From Cryptomeria japonica (Eukaryota; Streptophyta; Pinopsida; Cupressales; Cupressaceae), in NCBI RefSeq assembly GCF_030272615.1, contig NC_081413.1:21268501-21332500 (forward strand): 64,000 nt of DNA, in the 5' to 3' direction. Of the stretch, positions 23,474-35,112 are shown piece by piece (the first letter of the stretch is position 1; each line of letters starts with the position of its first letter). The position numbers and the translations under genes were made by a program. Below the pieces are notes generated by a model. It was not told the DNA's origin. It did not search any database and was given only the letters and a program-made list of their open reading frames with translations.

Positions 23474-24553
23474 ATGGAAGAATCAAAGATAGAGAAGTTC
23501 TTCGGTCAGAGCTTCAGATTATGAAAAGTGCAGATGGATTCTTTGCTAATAAAGCAAGACCTTTCACTCGTGCTTGAAGGGAAAGCAAAGAAACTAGCTG
23601 GGATGGTTGATGAAGATTGGGAAAAATTGGACATGAAGGCGAGAGCGACAATTTTTCTCTCACTGTCCAATAATGTTCTCTTCAATGTCATGGGTAATGC
23701 AACAACAAAAGAAGTATGGGATAGACTCTCAGCCATGTATGAAATGGCTTTGGCTGCAAAGAATTTTTTTATTATGAAGTGCTTGTACAAACTGAAAATG
23801 AAGGAAGGTTGTGCTATGGCAAACCACATCAATGAATTCAATACATTGATTAATCAAGCGACTTCAGTGGGGATGACACAAGATGATGAAAGCAAGGCTA
23901 TTTTGTTATTATGTTCTTTACCAAGCAGCTGGGATGGTGTTGTAACAGTATTTAGCACATCTATATCCTATAAAAATAAGTTAGTTTTTAATGATGTAGC
24001 ATCTACTCTTCTTAGTGAGGATATGAGAAGAAAGAATTATGAACCATCATCCAGTGAAGCCTTAATGGTGGTCAGCATTGATAATAGAGGTAGAATTCAT
24101 AATAGAGGCAGAAATAATTACCATAGACATTCGAAATCAGCAAAGAGATCGAAGTCTAGAAACAAAAATGGTGAATGTTGGTTTTGTGGCAAAGCTGGTC
24201 ATGTGAAAAAGGATTGCAGAAATTTCAAAAGAGCACAAGAGAGGGTGTGGGACAGCGAAGCAAATATAGTTTATGATAAAGATGATAGCGTTTTAATCCT
24301 TTCAACAACCGACACTACTTTGGATTCATGGGTGCTTGATTCTAGTGCCTCCTATCACGCTACCTCATGTCTTGAAGCATTCATTAACTACCATGAAGGT
24401 CATTTTGGCAATGTTTTTTTAGGAGATAACAAAGCTTGTGAAATTACAGGCAAAGGGGATGTATTTCTGCCATTAGAAGGTGGTAAAACATGGCTGCTCA
24501 AAGATGTTTGCCATGACCCAAAATTGAAGCGGAATTTGATATCCGTTGGATAG
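23474..24553 (+). pseudogene. E7 Gag and protease segment
   Basis: The natural start is the ATG at about 23474 (MEESKIEKFFGQSF); a TGA at 23522 replaces what is normally a Trp codon. UBN2-type Gag follows (KEVWDRLSAMYE, HINEFNTLINQ, LLCSLPSSWDG), then an Arg/Ser-rich stretch and a CCHC knuckle, CWFCGKAGHVKKDC, at about 24175-24216. The Copia protease follows, with WVLDSSASYHAT where DSG is expected, so the catalytic Gly is lost. A TAG at 24551 stands where a Gln codon is usual. Gag forms the particle and protease cleaves the polyprotein. Confidence 0.85.
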
Positions 24554-25720
24554 CTCTTTGGTCAAGGTCTTAATGTTAATTTTCTCTCAGATACATGGAA
24601 AGTAACCCATGGTACCATGCTGATTGCAAATGGTAACAAAGTGGGAAACCTATACATATTTAAGACTCATGGTGAAGTGGGAGATGCCATGGTGATTGAG
24701 GACAACAAAGCGGATCTTTGGCATCAAAGACTTGGGCACATTAGCAAGAAAGGTCTCCATGTTATGCATACAAGAAATCAGCTACCGGGCTTCAAGCTTG
24801 TTGACTTAGCCTTTTGTGAACATTGCCTCTATGGAAAACAAAAGAGAGTCAATTTTTTGAAAGGTGGGCATGACACAAAGACAACACTGCTGGAGCTTGT
24901 ATACTCAGATGTTTTTGGACTGACCGAGGTAACCTCCATTGGAGGAGCTAACTATTTTGTAACATTTCTTGATGATTGTACAAGAAAAGTATGGATTTAT
25001 ATGATTTTTAGGAAATCTGAAGTATTTTCAATATTTAAAATTTTCAAGGCTTTAGTTGAAAATCAGATTGGGCATAGGATTAAATGCTTACAAACTGATA
25101 ATGGTGGGGAATTTTGTTCACATGAATTTGACAATTTTTGTGCTGATAATGGGATTAGAAGAATCAAGGTTGTTCCTTTCACTCCTCAAGAAAATGGTGC
25201 AGCTGAGAGGATGAATAGAACAATTCTTGAAAAGGCACGATGTATGTTGTCTAATGCAGGTTTAGGCGAATAATTTTGGGTAGAAGCATGTAACACAATA
25301 GTATATTTAATCAACCGAAGTCCATCATCTAAATTGGATTTTGGTATTCCGGAAGACGAATGGCAAGGGAAGAGGATTTCATATTCGCATCTTCATATTT
25401 TTGGATGCAAAGCCTTCTCGCATATACCCAAGGAAAAGCGAACAAAATTGGATCTAAAGTCGCTGAAATGTATCTTTGTGGGGTATGGAGAAGAGAAGTT
25501 TGGTTTCAGATTGTGGGATTCAGTTCACAAAAGGATTGTTCATAGCAGAGATGTAGTCTTTCATGAAACCTCCTTTCCCGCACTACAAGATCCAAATAAA
25601 TTAGAGACATATTATGTCCCTATGTCTCTATTTCAAAATTTGACTACCAATGCTCTACCTCCGGTCTCTCATTCAGTGGGAGCTCCTATGACATCTACAT
25701 CTGTTGAATACAATTCTTAG
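24554..25720 (+). pseudogene. E7 integrase segment
   Basis: Same frame as the gag segment. The GAG-pre-integrase zinc finger reads LWHQRLGHISKKG and CEHCLYGKQKR (HHCC). The catalytic core shows the three acidic positions: D in YSDVFGL, D in CLQTDNGGEF and E in ENGAAERMNRT. A TAA at 25271 interrupts the core's end before FWVEACNTIVYLINRSPS; the C-terminal part (FGCKAFSHIP, CIFVGYGEEKFGFRLWD) is well preserved. A TAG at 25718 follows. Integrase inserts the cDNA copy. Fully recognisable and inactive through stops. Confidence 0.88.
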
Positions 25721-25879
25721 TCTGAGAATGATGAAGTGAGTGTTGAAAATGTTTGGTCTTCATTTAATTCAGAATTTGGGGGTCTGCAAAACAGAGCAAA
25801 TCCTCCCCTAAATACCACTAATCTTGGAGGAAACTTGGAAGATCATCCTCACAGTGATGTTCGCTCACATTATTTGGTT

Positions 25880-26330
25880 GGGCAACCCACACGGTGGAAC
25901 GGAACTCCACCGCATCATGCACATTATGGCTCACGCACCCCACATCCCTCATGGCAGCCTCCCCACACCGTGCAACTTCCTCCACTCCACGGGCACCATG
26001 CTCCCTCTCCCGTGAGCTTCCTGCAACCTCCATGCACACCCCTTGTGGTCTTCCCCATGAGTCTCCCGCAGTCCTCTCCCCACTCCTGCGGGCTCCCTGC
26101 AGTCCACTCCATGGGGTCCCCGCAGACTCCTCCTCCGTAGTCCCACCGTGGAGTCTTCCTCCAGCGCAGGCTGTGGAGGATGCTACCATGACTCCCCACT
26201 CACTGCACTCCCAACAACCCAAGGCTGTGAGCAATGCAACCATATCACCTGACTCCCTGCACACATGTAGAACGCAGGTAGTGCAAAATACTACTAGGAG
26301 TTCCTCCTCCCATGATGTGTTTGCATTAAA
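25880..26330 (+). other. GC-rich, Pro/His-rich linker between integrase and RT of E7
   Basis: The variable spacer of Copia polyproteins is here a C-rich block encoding repeated Pro, His and Ser, very unlike the A-rich sequence on both sides. The integrase-side frame runs on to 26140 and the RT-side frame is open from 25894, so the element's only frameshift lies within this block. A 179-codon minus-strand frame (25818-26357) exists only because the block is GC-rich. Confidence 0.7.
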
Positions 26331-26339
26331 CAAGGATAA

Positions 26340-28116
26340 AAATCCATGGGATTTCACATACCCTGCAGATAGGAAAACAAATAGGGATATTAGCAGACAA
26401 ATTAACAGAGGGAGTGATGTTAATGTGCATAAATGGGGATCACAAAAATTGAATGACTCTACTACTGAAATAGAGAGCCAATTGAGGAAATCAACTAGAC
26501 AGAGGCGACCTCCTGCAAAATTTTCTAATTATGACTTACTGTTTTGTGAGGAGGCTGAACCTTCTTTGCTCATCTCTGATCAAACAGAGCCTACAACATA
26601 CAAAGAGGCTTGTAAAAATACAGACCATTATAATTGGCACACTGCAATGTGTGAAGAAATGGACGCACTAGTGAGAAATCAGACATGGGATTTGGTGCCA
26701 CTTCTGCCTGACAAAAAGGCATTAAGAAATAAATAGGTATACAAACTAAAAGATGGAGCCTATGGTCACAAAAGATTTTGAGTGAGACTAGTTGTAAAGG
26801 GATATGCTCAGCAGCAAGACCTCAACTTCAAAGAAATTTTCTCGCCAGTAGTTAAAATGACTACCATCCGAGCAGTATTGGGCTTAGTTGCAGCCTGGGA
26901 TCTTGAACTTGAACAGCTAGATGTAAAGATGACTTTTCTCCATGGCGATCTTGATCAGGAACTATTTATGCATCAGCCAGAAGGGTTCATTAAAAAGGGC
27001 CAGGAACACCTTTATTGCAGATTGAAACATAGTTTGTATGGGCTTAAGTAAGCCCCCCGACAATGGTATCTTAAATTTGACAAGTTCATGATTGATCACA
27101 AGTTTACTCGCAGCAAGTTTGATCCTTGTATCTATTACAAGAAGCTTCCTAATGGAGAATTTCTCATTCTTCTCCTTTATGTGGATGATATGATAGTGGC
27201 CAGCACAAGCATGAGGATTGTGAGTGAACTTAAGACTCATTTAGCAAAGGAATTTTCCATGAAAGATTTAGGGGCAGCAAAGAAGATCCTAAGAATGACT
27301 ATTTTTCGGGATAGAAAAAAGAGAGAACTCAAGCTATCTCAACAAGGCTATATTAAAAAAGTCTTGGATAGATTTCGTATGGTGAATGCTAAGTCTATTT
27401 GTGTACCCTTAGCCTCTCATTTTTAGTTATCTTCTCAATTGTGTCCTAAAACACAAGAAGATAAGGAGTTTATGGATAAAATTCCAGACAAATCTGCAGT
27501 TGGAAGTCTCATGTATGCTATGGTATCTACTCGATCGGAAATTGCTCATGTCATGGGTTTGTTGAGCAGATTTATGGCTAATCTAGGCAAATCACAATAG
27601 GAGGCAGTTAAGTATATCTCAAGGTATCTCAAAGGTACTTCTGATTTTTGTTTATGGTTTGGAAAGGACAAGGTAGTTTTGCAAGGGTTTACTGATTCTG
27701 ATTTTGCCGGTGACTTAGACAAAAGAAAGTCTACTTCTGGTTATGCTTTCACATTTGTCAGGGCAGCGATTAGTTGGGCTTCAAAATTGCAACATACAGT
27801 TGCTCAATCAACCGTGGAAGCAGAATACATCACTCTTTCTGAGGGAGAAAAAGAGATGGTATGGTTGCAACTCTTGTTCAACGAGTTGGGTTTGAAGAAA
27901 TCAAATTTTGCTTTGTTTTGTGATAACAATAGTGCAATTTTTATGACTAAACATCAGACATCTCATCCATGGTCAAAACATGTTGATGTTCGCAGTCATT
28001 ATGTTCGCCATATGGTCAAAGAAGGCAAGTTTCATGTAGATAAGATTCATACCAACCTAAATCCAGCTGATGTGCTCACTAAAGTGGTTAAGTGGGAGAA
28101 GTTCGATTTCTATTGA
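26340..28116 (+). pseudogene. E7 reverse transcriptase and RNase H segment
   Basis: RT starts with YKEACKNTDHYNWHTAMCEEMDAL and W-x-LVPLLP, continues through VVKGYAQQQDLNFKEIFSPVVKM and LDVKMTFLHGDLDQELF, and keeps the catalytic YVDD at 27178-27189. RNase H follows: FTDSDFAGDLDKRKSTSGY, ISWASKLQ, STVEAEY, CDNNSAI, and the closing HTNLNPADVLTK. Stops lie at 26734, 26779, 27049, 27424 and about 27598, all between otherwise conserved motifs. The last codons abut a 90-bp tail and the purine tract. Reverse transcription would occur in the cytoplasmic particle. Confidence 0.9.
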
Positions 28117-28193
28117 GCTTCTCTCGGCCTTTCCAATAACTAATAGCAAAACTGAGTGGGGGAATCTACTTGTTGCAATAGTTCATTGGCCTT

Positions 28194-28204
28194 CAGTGGG
28201 AGAT
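28194..28204 (+). promoter_or_regulatory. Polypurine tract of E7
   Basis: CAGTGGGAGAT directly before the 3' LTR. Confidence 0.8.
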
Positions 28205-28505
28205 TCTTGGAAGCTGAAGTCCAACGGACTCCTTCCTTGTTTTCTACCAAAACTCTTGGCTATTCATATTCTCTTTGCAAGCTCTTTAAGAGCTGATTGT
28301 AATTCATTTCTAAAGGTTAATTGTTGGAGCTGATTACAGCTGTGTATATGTAAACTAGATTGGTGAATAATAGAGTGATTCCCCTGCTTCAAGTGTGGAT
28401 GTAGGCAATTGCCGAACCACGATAAATTTATGTGTCTCATTGTTTGTGTTGTGTGTTGTTAATTCTATTTATCTATTGTTTTCAATTCGATTTTTCATCC
28501 TAACA
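28205..28505 (+). repeat. 3' LTR of E7
   Basis: 301 bp, ending ATCCTAACA as in the 5' copy. Its first two bases are TC instead of TG. Confidence 0.9.
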
Positions 28506-28510
28506 ATTAT

Positions 28511-29140
28511 TGTGTCTCACTTTTCATATTTAAAGATGAATTATTTATATTTTATTAAAATGTAGTTGTGTAGTGCATTATTTTCTTCCTCATGTGGAAG
28601 AAGGATAAAGATGGAGGCAAGGAGTAAAACAGTGTACATTTGGAAATCGAATGCAATTGGAATTTTTAGGTATAAATTCTTAAATCAATTTTTTCGTGTT
28701 TCTGGTAAATTTCCATAGATGACAACTATCATGATTTAGAAGTTTCTTTATTGGTAATGTAGTGAACTGATGTGTTTTTAGAGGCTACAACCTCTATAAA
28801 ATACAATCATCTTGTAATGTTTATAAAGATCGACATATAACCTCTACATTGAGGTAAATCATGATGAAATAGATATTGAATAAATAAAACCTTTTTGTGT
28901 GAATTTGTGTTTTGTGTCAAATTTTAAAAAGTGGTATCAAAGTTGGTCTAGCACTAACTCCCTCATGGAAGGATTAGGATTATGAGTGTAATCTTGAGAC
29001 TTTGTTGGGTGTGTTTGTGAGTTAAGATCATGGATTCTTAGAGAAGTTATCTATATGTTTGGAGATTCCAAAAGTTAAGCTTTCTTGAAGAGGTTTTCGA
29101 GTTATTAGTTGAAGCATAAGCATGAAGAATTAACATGTGG
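28511..29140 (+). repeat. LTR-like end and leader of an older Copia element (E6)
   Basis: AT-rich sequence ending at a primer-site-like TGGTATCAAAG (28934-28944), so the part to its left behaves like the 3' portion of a 5' LTR into which E7 inserted. The following 200 bp resemble a Copia leader and gag start (ATGGATTCTTAG near 29032) but break at once. Whether E6 and E8 are one element or two is unclear. Confidence 0.4.
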
Positions 29141-32100
29141 ACTTTGTAGGAGACAAAATGTAGGATGGATCTAACAATAGTAGTTGATTGTTTGAATTTT
29201 TTTAATAGAAAAATAAATTGTTGTCCCTAAGCCTTCCTTTGCTATTGTGATACCTACTTGTCAAGAGTAGCTTGCACAAAGTTATTTTGTTTGGAGGCAT
29301 TGGGATCACTTCCCTCTTTATTGCCCCTAATGTGCAGCTCTAGTTCACAATACAATATATTTGGGAAGGTGATTTTGAATTTTGAATGAGAGAGGGAAAT
29401 CTTTTCAACCTAGAGAAATAGAATGTGAATGGGCAATTCTCAGTTAGTAGAATTTTGTGTGTGCAACAACATAGAATTTTATTTTATTTTCTGAGTGATT
29501 TAGAGTTCACAACAACATCTGTGTGTTAATTTGTTGAGTAGTGATTTCTCTAGGCGTGTGCAGATCTCCAAGTGAGTAGTAGTTTTTAGGAGAGCTTTAA
29601 GAAGCTCAAAGTTTTTTAATGTTGTGGGAGCAGCTCCAAAAGGCTACAAATAAGTTAGGAAAACATTTGCAATTTATAGTTCCTATATTCTAAGTTTTTG
29701 TTTAATCTTTTGTAAAAGTTTCATTTCTAGTTTTAATACAAAGAAGAAAGTTGCATGTCTCCATTATTGTTTAAGTTTTATTATGTATTTGCATTGATAG
29801 CGATTAGCAACTGAGTTACAGTATCAAGTTTATATGAGGATTTTAGATTATTTACATGGTATCAAGGATTTTTACTTTCTCATCTTTGGGCCTTTTATAT
29901 TTCTAACTTGGTATTAGGGCCATTTGGCCCTAAATCCTTGTGAGTTTAGGCATTTGTTTTTTTGTATGTTAAGTTTTATTATACATCAAACATGGTTAGA
30001 GATGAAAGAAAGAGATGGTAGCAACCCTTTTCCTTTAATGGATAAAGTTATGATGTTTCGGCAAAGAGGATGAAGACCATCATGGTTGAAAATGATTTGT
30101 GGGAGCTTGTGGTCAATGGGTTTATTGATACAACTAATTCAGCTCAATTTGTAGCACTCACAAAAAACTAGAAGACCCAGTTGAGGGAGGCAATGAGGAA
30201 ATATGCTACGGAATTGAGTTTGTTTGAAGAAGTCTTGACAAAAGAAGTATCTCCCAAAATAGCAACAACTAACTATGATAAAGAAGCTTGAGGAATTCTC
30301 CACTCAAACTACAAAGGGAATGATAAAGTCAGATTGGTGAAGCTCTAGATGCTTTGAAGAGATTTTGAGTCTCTCCAAATAAAAACCATAATGAGTCTAT
30401 TTCAGAATTTCATATAAGAGTCTCTAGTTTGTTAAAAGAGTTCAGGAAAAATGATGAAACCATGGAGGAACAAAGGATTGTTGAGAAAATGTTCCATAGT
30501 TTAGTCTCTAAGTTTTATTCAATTATCATTGTCATTGAAGAGGAAAAGGACCTCTCTACTTTGACCATGGATAACCTAGTGGGTTCTCTTCAAAACCATG
30601 AGCAGTGCATAAATAGGTCTACTACATATTCCTGAGAGCAAGACTTCAAAGCTCAAGCCAATGCAAGAGGCAAGGAGAGAAGAAATAATGGTGGATGGAG
30701 CTCAAGTGGAAGAGTTCATGGAAACTTCAAACAAGGAAGTGTAGGAGGAGATAGCTTGGGATGAGGTCAAAGCAAAGAGGAACCAATCAACTCCCAAACT
30801 ATCTCTAGACAAGGAAAGAAGAATAGTAGTTCAAATTAGAGGTATGATTAAAGTAATGTTGAATTCTATTATTATCATAAATTTGGCCATTATGTTAGTG
30901 AGGGCTAGTAAAATAACAATAATTAGTCCAAAAAAAATTAAAATTAGGCTAATGTGAATGTGGCTGAAAGTAATTAGTCAACAAACTTCATAATGTGCAA
31001 CATTGGTAAATAAGGCACCCCTAAGGTTTGGTATTTGAACAACAATCACAGTAACTTGATGAGTGGTAACGCAGTTTTGTTGAAATATTTCATTGATAAA
31101 AATAATGGAATAGTTCCAATTGTGGGCAAAGTATCTATTATGATTTGCACCAAGCAAGGTGAGAGGATGGATTTATAGAAAATGTTTATTTTTCCCCTAG
31201 TATAAAGTAAAACTTGATGAGTGTTGGATATCTGATCTAAAATATACAAAGTGCTGATGGAGAAGGGTGAATATGTTATTTTTGACAAAGATGGGAATAA
31301 GAAAGTAGTTGCATCAATTCAAATGACAAAGAACCATATGTTTCCATTGGGGATAGAGACTTGTTTATCTTCTCAATTCGTGGTTTCACCTCCCAAGTAA
31401 GGAAAATATACAACAATGTACAAATAAACTCTCAAGAGAATCATTAAAGACCTCTCCAAGCTTTGATATCTTAGGTATAAACACTTAAGCTATACTGGTT
31501 TGAATTTATTATCTAAGAAAAGAATGGTAAAACTTTTGCCAAGGATAGTATCACCTAGTAGCAAGTGTGAGACTTGCATTTTGGATAAGCAACATAGGGA
31601 GCCTTTTCAATTGAGAAACACATGAAGGGAAAGATCACCATAGATCTAGTGTATACTAATTTGGTTAGCCCTATGCAAAACATATCCATTCACAAGAGCT
31701 AATATTTATGAAATTTATTAATAATGTCACGTGTAGGATATGGGTCTTTTTTTTGTACCATAAGTCAGAAGCTTTTTATAAGTTTTTGTTGTTTAAGGCC
31801 TAGACTAATAAGGAGAGTGGGCATGTTATCAAGGTACTAAGGCTAGATCATGGGAGAGAGTATACATCCAATGCATTTGTAAATTTTTTCAAGCAAAATG
31901 GTATCAATCAGGAGATAACAACGAATTATACTCCATAGTAAAATGGAGTGGTTGAGAGGAAGAATAGAAAAATCATGGAGATGGAAAGGAGAATACTTAA
32001 AGAAAAGCCCGACTCCCATATGAATATTGGGGAGAAGTTATATCAATAGTTGTAGATGTGATAAGGAGAAGTCCAAACAAGGTAGTTTGTGACAATGTTC

Positions 32101-32378
32101 CACAAAAGGCATTATCAAAATGCAAGTAGACTATTGAGCACTGAAGAGTACTTGGGTGTGTTTAATATTCTTTTGTGCCAAAGGAGAAGAGGTAAATGTT
32201 GTTTGACAAAGGTAAGAAGTGCATTTTTATGGGGTATAGTGTTGAGTCCAAAGCATGCAGATTGTACAACACTATCATGGAGAAGATAATGATTTGTAGA
32301 GAAGTTGAGTTCATTGAGAATGAGTCATGGGATGCCTTGGTCAAAACCTATGTTGAAAACAAAATGTGACTAAGAGGG
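29141..32378 (+). mobile_element. Decayed Copia retrotransposon (E8), truncated by E9
   Basis: A putative 5' LTR (start near 29144) ends at one of two primer-site-like sequences, TGGTATCAAGG near 29857 or TTGGTATTAGGGCC near 29914. Gag and integrase remnants follow in order on the plus strand. RT and RNase H are absent because E9 begins at 32379. The outermost element of the right-hand nest. Confidence 0.65.
30040..32370 (+). pseudogene. E8 Gag and integrase remnants
   Basis: Gag opens near 30040 with an FWSTKMKT-like stretch. It continues in the 68-codon frame at 30429-30635, which reads the end of a UBN2 domain (HSLVSKFYSII, DLSTLTMDNLVGSLQNHEQ), and then a decayed knuckle, YYYHKFGHYVSEG, near 30862-30900. 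A GAG-pre-integrase segment appears at about 31460-31620 (CETCILDKQHREPF) and an integrase core at 31830-32060 (LDHGREYTSNAFVNFFKQNGI, NGVVERKNR). Many stops and frameshifts show this copy is far older than E7. Nothing here can be translated as a unit. Confidence 0.68.
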
Positions 32379-34131
32379 TGTGGTGAATTAATTCAGATCT
32401 CTAACATATCTATATTTCTGATCTATTAAAATTATAAAAAATTCTAACAAATTAATTTAATGAAATAATGAAATCATAAAATATGGTTACCTCATGAACA
32501 CCAGATTTATGTGAAAAACTAAGAAGGGGAAAACAATAGTGAGAAACACAATTAAAATATAAATAAAAATGATTACAATAATTAGGCCATAAGCCAAGGA
32601 GCTTATTACTCTAAACTTTCTAGCTAAGGCACACAACCTTAGGGAAAGATACAAAGGACATGCACAACTGAAACTCACTGTGTCATGGCAACATACAAAG
32701 AGGTGCCAAGAGAGACACACTATCTTCCGACAAGAATAGCTAAATTAAAAATGAATAGGATCTCTTAATCATGAAATTTAGCTCAAATATTTGTGTTAAG
32801 TGTCCAATATCATGGCAAATACATTTGACCTCAAACTCTAATATCAATAATTGTCAAAGCTCTTCTCAAATAACTGTTGCACACCTTTTCAATAAAATTT
32901 TTCTACATATGATTAACATACACATCACATCATTTCAAACACATCCCATACATTTGTAAATATCAAGAGACATATTTACTCATCCTTATATACAAAGTGA
33001 AAACATGAAAATGTAGGAGGTTAGTTACACATGCTAAATTCATAAAACATAATGAAACATCTAAAACAACTTATCCTATACCTTTCCAGTCTCCTATGAT
33101 TGAGATAGAAGTGGATGTGCCCTTGTTCCACTTGATTTTCTCCTTTGATGCATTAATGTGGAGTTCTCTCCAATTGATACAAAACAATGGTGGATAGCTG
33201 AAGAGACTAGACTAATGAATTGGGAATTATGAGGATAATATTAATGAGTTGTGGGATGAAACAAGCATGATAAGGGTCCTATGAATGGATTTGGAGCACA
33301 AACTAGTGACATAAGATTATAAATGAAGTAGATTGATTTGTGAAGGAAGGGGACTCCAATTTATATATTTTCAAATTTGGAATATCCATTTGAGATCAAA
33401 AGACGATGAAGGGCCAAGATTAAATGTGAGAGGAGAGGACATATGGGAGATCCAAGAGATTTTTCCATAAAGGCATTCCTTGTTTCCACACACCTCAAGG
33501 ACATGGAGAAGAGAAACAAATTACACAATGAAAAGGAATAAGGAATTTAAAATTCCTTGGGAAGAGGACCATGGGGAGAATAAAGCAATTTTAAATTCTT
33601 TGGATAGACAAAAGTGGGTGGGATTTAAGGTTCTTTGGAGAAGTGGTCATATTCTTTATGATATGTGGTTGACTCATTCCTAATCTTGGAGATTAGAAAT
33701 GTGTCAATGATTAGTGAGGGTCATTTGGTTAGATAATTAGGGATTAGAGTGCAAGTGGGAAAATATGGAGGATGTGGCATGAGGAGAGAGAAGGAGGGGA
33801 GGAATTTTAAAATGAGGAAAATGATAATTAAGATTAGGCTTACGTTTATTAGGCTTAGTGAAGGGGATTGAATAGAGGGTTTGTAGGAACCAAGATATTA
33901 GTCAATTAATTGTGCATTAATTAAATAAGGTTGTGGATTAAATGGATTTTCATAAAAATGGAGATTTATATAATTAATTGATGAATTAATTATATGGTTG
34001 GGGATAAAATTAATTAAATATAATTTAACTAATTTTAAGAAGACTCAGGACTAATACAATTAATACCATTAATTATGTGGGAAAAGATAAATTAATTAAA
34101 TATTGATTTAATTAATTTTTAGGTGTCTACA
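32379..34131 (-). repeat. 3' LTR of a minus-strand gypsy element (E9)
   Basis: On the minus strand it starts TGTAGACACCTAAAA, the same start as the E11 LTR at 39935, and ends TTCACCACA; length about 1753 bp. On the plus side, the purine-rich minus-strand tract lies to its right (34132-34146), so this is the 3' LTR and the interior extends rightward. Long AATTAATTAAAT-type tracts near the start also occur in the E12 LTR. Short frames inside are not genes. Confidence 0.7.
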
Positions 34132-34146
34132 TCTTGCACCTCTTTT
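34132..34146 (-). promoter_or_regulatory. Polypurine tract of E9
   Basis: The minus strand reads AAAAGAGGTGCAAGA directly before the TGTAG LTR start; E12 has AAAGAGGGGCAAA at the same place. Confidence 0.65.
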
Positions 34147-35112
34147 ATGTGGAACCAATGAATTGTCGACGACTAAAAGAAGAAAAAGATGCCCCAACAC
34201 AAAAAATGGAGCATCATAGGTGGGATGTAGAAAGGGATGCCCCCTCAAGAATTTAATTAGAAAATTATCAAAAAAAGAAGAATATAGAGGAAAAGAGAGA
34301 AAAGAGGGAGAGGAAGAAATCTGGGAAGAAGCAAGAAGTGAGTAAAGATAATAAAGTAAACAATGGGCGCCAAAAGGGTGAAATAAGGGCATATATAAGC
34401 CACATGGGGCCCATGGAAGGGTCACTTTCACATACCAAGCACACAAGTGATAGAGAGTAGAGACCACACTGTCAATCCTTCTAGACCATATGCAGTGAGA
34501 AGAGTGCATTAAATGCTACCAGTGGCCAGTCGAGCATAGAGTGATGAGTACTATATCCTACCTCTGTGTTTTAGTAGATATGTGTAATAAATGAAATTTA
34601 AATGCTATGGTACTATGTAAAAAATATAGCAAGGGGTAGATGTTGATCACCAGTTCAAAATTTGTTCCCCTCTAGTAGTGTCTCCATGTAGAGAGCCATG
34701 TCTGTGTAGATGATAAATGTCTACATGGATAGGGAGTGCATGGATAGATGGTGTTTGGGTGAAAAACATATGTATTGTGCTAGAAAGGGGGACTGGGTTG
34801 TAGTGTGACATCTTTGCGTATGGAATAATGTCTTTGCCTTGGGTTTGGCATCTTCGTCGAGCCAAATGGAGTCTCCACCTAAGAGAGTCAAATATGATGG
34901 TGGGAAAGGAGATAAGGGGAAATGAAAAGAAAGGGGATTCCCCAGCAAGCATGGGAGGACTAGAAAAGACCTGATAGGTATATGTGTGTTGGATGTAGGA
35001 GGTACTAGCTTTGATTAAGTCTCGAGAGTACCAGCTAAATGCTATGGCATTGCGATAGAGTGTGGTTTGTGGAGTGGATGGTGCTCATGGTTCTATGTAT
35101 TGATTGATGGTA
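34147..35112 (-). mobile_element. 3'-terminal interior of gypsy E9, cut by E10
   Basis: It follows the E9 purine tract and shares motifs with the equivalent part of E12 (TGCCCCCTC and GATGCCCC patterns). No Pol sequence is reached before E10 begins. A plus-strand TATA-like box, CATATATAAGCC, lies at about 34391-34402. The rest of E9 must lie beyond the window, on the far side of E10. Confidence 0.5.

Larger units (their letters stand above)
23113..28505 (+). mobile_element. Nearly complete Copia retrotransposon (E7)
   Basis: 5393 bp with 301-bp LTRs at both ends, a tRNA-Met primer site, one degraded gag-pol frame in Copia order (Gag, protease, integrase, RT, RNase H) and a purine tract. Flanking pentamers are ATAAT on the left and ATTAT on the right, an imperfect target duplication. 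The LTRs differ at about 17 of 301 positions by my count (near 5-6%), so the insertion is old but younger than E8. The frame is closed by at least nine stops and one frameshift. Confidence 0.9.

Noticed and set aside
25818-26357. 179-codon minus-strand open frame, the longest opposite E7
   Set aside because: It is the shadow of the GC-rich linker in the E7 polyprotein: no motif, Gly/Arg/Trp-rich, and without a start or promoter context.
28934-28944. TGGTATCAAAG taken as part of a tRNA gene
   Set aside because: There is no cloverleaf around it. It is a primer-binding-site-like sequence after an LTR.
32379-34131. E9 LTR considered as a solo LTR
   Set aside because: A polypurine tract and interior sequence similar to E12 adjoin it on the right, so it is the 3' LTR of a longer element.
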